From positions 7,470,724 to 7,534,723 of the forward strand of contig OY740776.1 in assembly GCA_963513935.1 (NCBI GenBank): a stretch of DNA of 64,000 nucleotides, given 5' to 3'. This DNA comes from Aphrophora alni (taxonomy: Eukaryota; Arthropoda; Insecta; Hemiptera; Aphrophoridae). The position numbers and the translations under genes are program-made. The notes under the pieces were generated by a model, which was given only the letters and a program-made list of their open reading frames with translations, ran no database searches and was not told where the DNA came from. How positions within the stretch are numbered: the stretch's first letter is position 1; every line of letters begins with the position of its first letter. Below are positions 57,863-64,000 of this stretch, one piece after another.

Positions 57863-58550
57863 TTAACACATTAGCTGCCGAGGCCTAATACGATACTCTT
57901 GCCTGGAGTGCCACGATTTCCAAATTATTTTTCCATTATTATTTTCGCATCTACCTATGTAAAATGATATAAGGCATAGTATTTACTAATTTTATTTACA
58001 TTTATGCATATATAGTTTCGAGACCGATCGGACCTAAATGCAATATTTCGGCTTTAATTTTAATCGTAGTATAACATTTAGGTCCGATCGGACCGAGGCA
58101 ATTTTCGTGTAAAAAAAATCTAAACGGGCTATTTCATTTCTTTATGATTATGTTGGCAATGCACACTATTTTATTTGTCTAATACTTATTTTATAAATAC
58201 ATATTTTCATTTTACAACTGTATTCTGTGTGAATTATTCATTACTAAACCAAAATGTTTTTGTAAAATTTTTAAACGGTCCGATCGTGCCGACAAAAAAG
58301 TGAAAATATCCACCTACTTTATTATTATATTGAGTAACCATGGTAACAGTTATTAAAGCATACAATGAACTACGTCTAACACACCTCTTTACCCAATCCA
58401 GAGAATACCAGAATTGACCGATAGGTTGCTGCACTATCCAACTGTGAGCCACAAAATAAAACATTACGTCAGTGACTTTATCGGTCCGATCGTGCCGAAA
58501 CGCTGCATGTACATTCACCTTAGTTTTGGATATGGCAGCTAACGTGTTAA
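57863..58550 (-). mobile_element. TTAA-flanked element, copy 2 (inverted relative to 12079-12772)
   Basis: TTAA at 57863-57866 and 58547-58550, with the same GGCAGCTAACGTG / CACATTAGCTGCC ends and the same internal GGTCCGATCGG palindromes. A minus-strand frame (58554-58234) parallels the plus-strand frame of copy 1, including WYSLDWVK, which suggests a decayed shared frame or coincidental conservation in a young family. Confidence 0.82.
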
Positions 58551-58910
58551 GCACTTATTTTAATGTATGTATATTTTTTTTATATATATAAAAATGAAGT
58601 CTATGTTTCATTTTCACCTTTTGATTAACAACTAACAAAATAACATTTATGTTGACGATTAGTTTTGGAGATGATTAAATATAAGAATTATAAAGTAACT
58701 AATTCTCACACACATACGTTTATTAATCAAAGTCACAATCTTCAGTGATCTTGGATCTACAATGATCATATTATAACTGTGTTAGTTTATTATTTTTATA
58801 TTAAAACGTGTATTTATGAAGGATGAAAAAAATTTATCTTCCAAATTTTCTTTATTGAAATTCAGATATCGTTACGAACTATAATTATATCAACCTTTAA
58901 TTTTGTTAAG

Positions 58911-59182
58911 GTCCCAGAGAGACTAGAGAAAGATAGTTTGCAAAATCAAGTAGACATTGATACAAGAAGAAATGAAAATTGTCACAAGTCCATCGCTCAA
59001 AGTGACACTGAAGATAGTCAGTCTGAACTACCTTCAAGATCTGTTGGAGTTGAAGACAGCGATTTCACCATGTTAAAGGAATTACCCTCACAGAAAATGC
59101 CAGGATTTAGAAAGAACTCTACACTCTACCATGATGGCTCGGGATATTTCTTCACTTGTAATAGAACCCGAGGTAACATCTC
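58911..59182 (+). CDS. Linker plus exon A of FLYWCH unit 5 (single exon)
   Basis: 272 nt, acceptor TTTTGTTAAG|G, donor CTC|GTAAGT, phase 0 in, 2 out. About 65 acidic linker residues (VPERLEKDSLQNQVDI ...) are followed by FRKNSTLYHDGSGYFFTCNR and TRGNIS. Here linker and domain start share one exon, unlike units 3 and 4. An alternative acceptor CAG at 58863-58865 would add 15 in-frame codons. Ends in TC, giving Ser with exon B. Confidence 0.83.
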
Positions 59183-59518
59183 GTAAGTGTTTTTCTACGT
59201 TCTTATATTTCATTTCATTTATTGCAGCCTAGGATAAAACTACATTTGTATGGTTATAGTCGCTTTTCATTTCAATAAAATTACATTAATTCAATACAAT
59301 AACACAATATATTTAAAATGCCAATTAAATTTTTCCAAAATCACAAATTGATTAAAAAATGTTACATTTAAAATAGACTGCATTGAGCGATTTATGGATG
59401 ACATAAATGGCTACTGAATTCATTCACTGAGTACAAAGATGTAAAGAATAAAAATTGCCTTTGGCTGTTTTTGAATTTCTTAAAATTTTCTTTCCTTCTT
59501 CAGTGATTTCAAATTTTG

Positions 59519-59743
59519 TTAATATGTGCTTACACCTGTCTGTGAGGAAAGCTTTCTGTAAACATTTAGTCTACGAAGCTGATGCCATAAATGATTTGCT
59601 CCTCTGGTGTAATAATCACGAAAATATTTGCTATAAACTTGTTTACTTTTGATCCAATTATATATAATGGTGTCATTGGAAAAGTTAATATTTTTTTTAA
59701 TGAAAATATTTATTTCACAAACAAAAACAACAGTACACTTCAA
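59519..59743 (-). pseudogene. Non-LTR retrotransposon C-terminal fragment
   Basis: Minus frame reads YFRDYYTRGANHLWHQLRRL and NVYRKLSSQTG. It matches 8340-8560 and the H/Y-x-TRxxx...R pattern at the end of RT-containing LINE proteins. Short and isolated. Confidence 0.5.
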
Positions 59744-60212
59744 TAATACATATAAAAATGAAAATAATATGATACATATAAAACTTAAAAAAATATTTCA
59801 AAGTCTTTGTAAGCCTTCGTGTTAGAATGATTTTTTTACCAACCATAACCCTGTTTTTTGTTTTTAATTTAAATGCAAGACTGTATTCTCGAATAATCAG
59901 CCCACATGATTACGTTTTTACCAGTCATAACTCTATTTTCGATGATTCACCCTACATGATTACTCTATGAGTAGATAAATCCTTAGTACGACATAAGAAG
60001 TGTTTGCCTACTCAAAAAAATGGTTTTGAGAATTTTTTTTTTCTCTTTTTAATGACATTTTTATTGAAATACTGGCTTATTACAATCTTAAGCTACTGCT
60101 CAAATAAGTAATACATATACAAGAAATCGAAAAACATGATCTGAAGCCTAAATCATAATCTAGGTTCTACTAGATACTCCTCTTTGTAAACCTTACTAGG
60201 TATTTAAAAACT

Positions 60213-61023
60213 TCAATATTGAGGTAGATCCTGTGGCTTAAGCCGGCCAAGTCTTCTTATACACAGTTCCGTGTCCAGCAGTTGTAAAGCTTCCACGTTA
60301 ACATGATTTAGGAGTCTCTTCTCATGTTTATTTGCATAATCTGTTATAACGTTTTCTACTGATTTCAGATTTAAGTCCGAATGTAGGTCATCATTACGCT
60401 GATACCATCTTGCGTTGGTCATTGCACGAATTATACCATTTTGGCTTCTTTGTACCAATAGTCGATTAGATTTTTTTGTACATCCCCAAAGTTCTACTCC
60501 GTATGTCCAAATTGGTCTGATTATTGTTAAATAAAGTAGTCGCTTATTATAAAGGTCCAGTTGCGATTTCCTGCCAATTAGCCAGTACATTCGACGTATT
60601 TTAAGGCGAATCCTTTCTACTTTTTTTTTCACGTGGAGTTTCCATGTAAGGCGTTTATCAAGGTGCATTCCCAAATATTTAACCGAATCAAGTTGCGGTA
60701 TTAGCTTGCCATTTATATAAACACATTGCCTATTATCTACGTGTCGCAAAGCAAATGTAACGTGTTGATTTTTGTTCATTGAGTTTGATTTTCCGGTCAC
60801 AGGTCCATTCCGCTACCCTGTCAAGACAACTTTGAAGATGGTCAGTTGCCTGAGCTTGAGTCTCACCAATGGTCAATATTGCTGTGTCGTCCGCAAATGT
60901 GGCAACAGTTGTATTAATAGTGGTAGGAATATCTGCTGTGTATAACAAATACAAGATTGGTCCGAGAACACTGCTCTGAGGCACTCCAGGCATTCCGTTT
61001 TGAGAATGATGTCTGTCTGCCAT
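60213..61023 (-). pseudogene. Jockey-type non-LTR RT fragment, frameshifted
   Basis: First frame (61023-60733) has GVPQSSVLGPILYLLYTADI and ATFADDTAIL, the RT catalytic block with FADD. Second frame (60800-60213) has VKYLGMHLDKRLTWKLHVKK, RPIWTYGVELWGC and a C-terminal ...RRLGRLKPQDLPQY. The two frames overlap near 60.79 kb, where a small indel breaks the protein. PQGS is PQSS. 5'-truncated exactly where the minisatellite begins. A T-rich run near 60.04 kb may be its poly(A) end. Confidence 0.85.
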
Positions 61024-61026
61024 TTG

Positions 61027-61243
61027 TCCTATGCTCTACAGCCAAAACAAGTTGACTAACTTAATCAAATTTAGTAAGTGGATTTATCTTGGAACATGTC
61101 CTATGCTCTACAGCCAAAACAAGTTGACTAATTTAATCAAATTTAGTAAGTGGATTTATCTTGGAACTTGTCCTATGCTCTACAGCCAAAACAAGTTGAC
61201 TAATTTAATCAAATTTAGTAAGTGGATTTATCTTGGAACTTTT
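61027..61243 (+). repeat. Minisatellite, three 72-bp copies
   Basis: TCCTATGCTCTACAGCCAAA and the rest of the 72-bp unit repeat three times with very few differences. Because 72 is divisible by 3, a frame (61031-61270) stays open as an artefact. It abuts the 5' end of the truncated RT fragment. Confidence 0.92.
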
Positions 61244-62492
61244 TTTCCTCAGAACTTGGAGTTTTTATGATAAGATAAAACACAAAATGCTGATTTTTCT
61301 CGAAATCTGCTCTATTGATTTTTATCAAATTTTCCTAAAGTGTAGCCTCTAAGTAACTAATCAAAACATATTGATTGCTATAAAAAACATGTCAGTTTGT
61401 GAGTTATTGGTAAAAACAAAACAAAATCGGTCATGGGGCTATTATAAAAGACTTAATTTCTTAACATCGGTTCAACTAATTTCGTTCAAATTGCAATTAA
61501 ATTTGAATATTTAAGACCTAAACCAGTGTCAAAATCACAAGTAAAATAAAATTATTGTTTAGAAATAATAGGCAACAAACATGAATATTAATCGCAACCA
61601 TATAAAACTTGATTGTTATTTAAATCATTTTTAGGCTTAGAACAATTTTATACAATCTCTTTAGCTCTATGAAACTATATAAATATCCTTCAAGCTACAT
61701 CTTTTAGATTACAAGTAATAATAATACAAATTTCATAAAAGGTGATAAAACAAGGCCTGTCTACACCAACTTATCTCCTATTTGTTGGGAATAAACTCAG
61801 TAATAAATAAAATTACAATTTTTGAATTTGGTATACGAATGAAACCTTCCAGAAAAGTCGAAAAATGTTAATTATCTAATTTTGGAGGGAAAATAAAATA
61901 TTGGTTTTAGAGCTGAAAATGTGAGCAGTTTAAGAGTAATGTTCAAATTCCCATTATTGTTTTTTTTTCTCAAGTAAAAGATGGGTGTGTGAGAAAGTTA
62001 GTGCAGTATTTTTCCACCATTCACTAAATCAAACTTTTATTGTTTTTATTATTTATAATTATTTGTAAAAAGAAGCATTTACTTTCTGGATAAATTACTG
62101 TTACGTTTTTAAATACTTCTAATCCATTGAAGTTACATTTTAAAACATAAATAGTGCACAAGTTATGAATTCATGAAGTATCGTCACCAACTCTTCAAAA
62201 ATGATAGTTTAAGAGTTAATTACTTATCCAGCCACTGCAGCTTTTGGTCTCATCAACACCTTTCCTCCAAGCTGCTCTATCACTCATTGGTCTCTTATAG
62301 TCTCTCGCCCAGCATCACCATCCATCCATCCATCTTTTGTCAGCTTTTCTTATCATCTATTCAGCTTCTAAATTACTTTAATCAGTTTCCTTTAAAATCA
62401 CATGGTCATTGTAGTTCTATCCATTCTCTCAATGTGTGCTAGCCAACTTATTTTCTGAGTTATGAGTGAAAATAAACCATGGAGGACGCTGT

Positions 62493-62801
62493 CTAAGAAG
62501 GACAGTATGAATACAATTTTATGCTGTTATTCCATTTTTGCAAATCTGACATTTTAAAATTTTTGTGCATTATAGTTTGCACATTTTGAGATGACAATTC
62601 TCCTGACTGTATCGCTCCATAGTTTAAATGTTGGTAAATTATCCTATAGTAGGCGTTTATGTAAGTGTTGAGGCTTCCAAACATTTTTAGTCTTAAACAA
62701 CAATACCTGAACATAATCTTTGGCAAATGATGTTTACTGTTAATCCATACCTCCTCACCATCATTCTTATCTAAGACGAGGCATCTCATATAACAATACA
62801 C
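62493..62801 (-). pseudogene. Non-LTR RT C-terminal remnant
   Basis: Minus frame has KMFGSLNTYINAYYRIIYQH, LNYGAIQSG and NVQTIMHKNFK, resembling the L-x2-YYxxIxxxLxYGIxxWG...IxxxQKK region of LINE reverse transcriptases. No catalytic motif. Confidence 0.55.
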
Positions 62802-62903
62802 ACATCTTTATACAATTACCATATTCAGTACCAATATTTGCGTTCATGAACCTATTTGATTTATTTGTCTAGTACTACAAAATTTTGATCTCGTATGTTT
62901 CAG

Positions 62904-63116
62904 ATATTTACATTGCTGTTTAAAAACTTGTCATGTAAGAGCGATTGTAGGCGTGGAAGAGAATTCACCTATAAAACTATCCACAACTAGTCCTTTCCAT
63001 AACCATCAACCTGATTTTATGAGGTTAGATCAAACTGCATTCATGAAGAGGGTTAGAGACAGAACCATCAATGAAGAAACTCCAATAAATGACATCTATA
63101 GAGAGGAAGCTCAGAG
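62904..63116 (+). CDS. Exon B of FLYWCH unit 5 (gene continues beyond window)
   Basis: 213 nt, acceptor TATGTTTCAG|A, donor AGAG|GTAAAA, phase 2/2. Reads YLHCCLKTCHVRAIVGVEEN, then HNHQPDFMRLD and a tail ending INDIYREEAQR. An extra Cys follows the first zinc-ligand Cys. Exon C of this unit would lie beyond 64000. Confidence 0.86.
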
Positions 63117-63172
63117 GTAAAATTATTATTGTTTTTGAAACTGCATTATACAGTTTTAAAAAAAAAATTTAT

Positions 63173-63609
63173 TACAGTAGAACCCCTCTAATCCGTCACC
63201 TTCGGGACTGGGGGCATGGTCGGAACGTAAAAAAGGTCGAATTATCTGAAAAAAAGCCAATATTTATTACATATTGTATAAAGAGACTTTTTTTATAGTG
63301 AAATAAGTGATATATAAACTTTAAAAAGTCTTAAGTCAAAGTTTACAGTAATGTGTTTACGTTTTCCTCCTGACATGTTGAAAAACAAACAACTGTACAT
63401 ACAATGAGTGTAGCAAGTACTATAGCAAATCAATATAAACAACACGAGAGATGACACAGCACTGAAGCGGGCAAGCGATAACAAACCGTAAACAATGGCA
63501 CGCGCCGTGCGATGGGCTGTGAGTCATCGACTTGTCGGCACAATCGAGCACGGTCGGATTAACCGGAGCGACGGACCAGCCGAGGGTGGATTAGAGGGGT
63601 TCTACTGTA
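63173..63609. mobile_element. Tc1/mariner (pogo/Tigger-like) MITE
   Basis: TA at 63173-63174 and 63608-63609. Terminal inverted repeats CAGTAGAACCCCTCTAATCC at both ends (63175 and, complemented, to 63607). CAGTAGAACC... ends with TA duplication are typical of pogo/Tigger elements. No transposase inside. Confidence 0.85.
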
Positions 63610-63938
63610 TTTGTTTTCATATCTTCATCAAGTTTCACTAACCAGTCAGAGCAGACCAAATTGTTTCAAAATTATGGTGGTTTTTAGTAAATTTCCCACT
63701 TTAAGGGTTACTTTATTGGTCCAATTTCATCAAAATTAGTTTAAAAATTGAGTTTTATAATTATTACAAGTATCTCCTTGATAAAATTCTTCTCCTCATT
63801 TGTGAAAACAAGTAATTTTTTTAATATGAACCATTTGCATAAGCTGCAGACCAGAGCTGTTTTAATATCAAGCACTGTGTTTAAGATTTTGAAATAAATT
63901 CCTTCTTTGTTTTTTTCATTTAACTAAATTTAAATTAG

Positions 63939-64000
63939 TACAGTATACCTTGATAATTCAAACTAATTGGACTTGTATGAATTATCCAAAACCATTGCAC
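63939..64000. mobile_element. Start of a second pogo/Tigger-like element
   Basis: TA followed by CAGTATACCTTGATAATTCA at 63941, a Tigger-like terminus, with the element cut by the window end. Confidence 0.55.

Larger units (their letters stand above)
56574..58910. other. Intron between units 4 and 5
   Basis: Holds a PLE-like 3' repeat copy (56690-57060), a GIY-YIG fragment (57076-57303), repeat pieces at 57370-57720, and the inverted TTAA element (57863-58550). Confidence 0.65.
59183..62903. other. Intron between exons A and B of unit 5
   Basis: Contains three minus-strand non-LTR retrotransposon remnants (59519-59743, 60213-61023, 62493-62801), a 72-bp minisatellite, and AT-rich DNA at 61280-62490 without gene signals. 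Confidence 0.65.
2496..63116 (+). other. Span of one large multi-FLYWCH zinc-finger gene (both ends outside window)
   Basis: Nineteen plus-strand exons read here have AG acceptors, GT donors and mutually compatible phases and add up to 919 codons without an in-frame stop. They repeat an A-B-C pattern encoding five FLYWCH-like units: an aromatic stretch (F/Y-x2-N-x2-LYHDGSG-Y/F-FY), then YLxC-x4-C-x-VRA, then H-x-H-x-PD and a helical tail. FLYWCH domains are C2H2 zinc-binding modules of eukaryotic DNA- and protein-binding factors such as insect Mod(mdg4) isoforms and vertebrate FLYWCH1. A nuclear chromatin or DNA-binding role is inferred from that family, not seen directly. All cassettes are phase-symmetric (A+B+C is a multiple of 3), so units could be skipped without breaking the frame. 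Alternative reading: separate alternatively spliced FLYWCH isoforms, but no stop or poly(A) signal follows any unit. Start, promoter and terminus are not in the window. Confidence 0.8.
63117..64000. other. Intron after unit 5 exon B (partial)
   Basis: Contains a pogo/Tigger-like MITE and the start of another one. No exon C by the window end. Confidence 0.6.

Noticed and set aside
61031..61270. Repeat protein with three 24-residue units
   Set aside because: A minisatellite whose 72-bp period keeps any frame open; no start context or homology.
1..64000. tRNA or rRNA genes, CRISPR arrays, bacterial operons
   Set aside because: None were seen; the sequence is eukaryotic intron-rich DNA.

Overview
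The window looks like intronic and exonic DNA from an arthropod nuclear genome, most likely an insect. It is AT-rich, has no compact operon-like genes, and carries spliceosomal GT/AG exons separated by kilobase introns. The introns are packed with Penelope-like retroelements (PLEs), TTAA-flanked piggyBac-type elements, hAT, PIF/Harbinger and pogo-like DNA transposons, non-LTR retrotransposon remnants and an LTR element. I cannot name the species.

The only cellular gene I can support is one very large plus-strand gene that enters and leaves the window. I read 19 coding exons between 2496 and 63116, totalling 2757 nt (919 codons), with compatible splice phases throughout. They encode a protein with at least five tandem FLYWCH-type zinc-finger units. 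Each unit is split over three exons. Exon A (phase 0 to 2) carries the aromatic strand around LYHDGSGYFY. Exon B (phase 2 to 2, 213 or 216 nt) carries YLxC-x3-C ... H-x-H plus a helical tail. Exon C (phase 2 to 0) carries a basic ECAKQR-type helix. Units 2 to 3 and 3 to 4 are joined by three acidic linker exons (D1, D2, D3) in the same order and phases, so a six-exon cassette of roughly 20-24 kb appears to have been duplicated. Unit 1 lacks its exon A in the window, and unit 5 ends at exon B, so the promoter, start codon, stop codon and polyadenylation site all lie outside.

Layout: 1-2.5 kb, upstream intron with PLE pieces. 2.5-11.5 kb, units 1 and 2. 13.1-20.3 kb, linker exons. 23.8-33.4 kb, unit 3. 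38.6-45.1 kb, second set of linker exons. 48.8-56.6 kb, unit 4, whose exon B has a partial tandem duplicate. 58.9-63.1 kb, unit 5. About 95% of the span is intron.

The most unusual non-coding signal is a recurring class of head-to-head inverted repeats (near 10.2, 16.1, 42.8, 47.2 and 50.1 kb, plus single copies near 1.4 and 44.1 kb). Their arms carry hammerhead-ribozyme-like cores (CUGANGA, a hairpin, GAAAC, then NUH), as expected for the terminal repeats of Penelope-like elements. Several transposons could be bounded to the base from terminal inverted repeats and target-site duplications.
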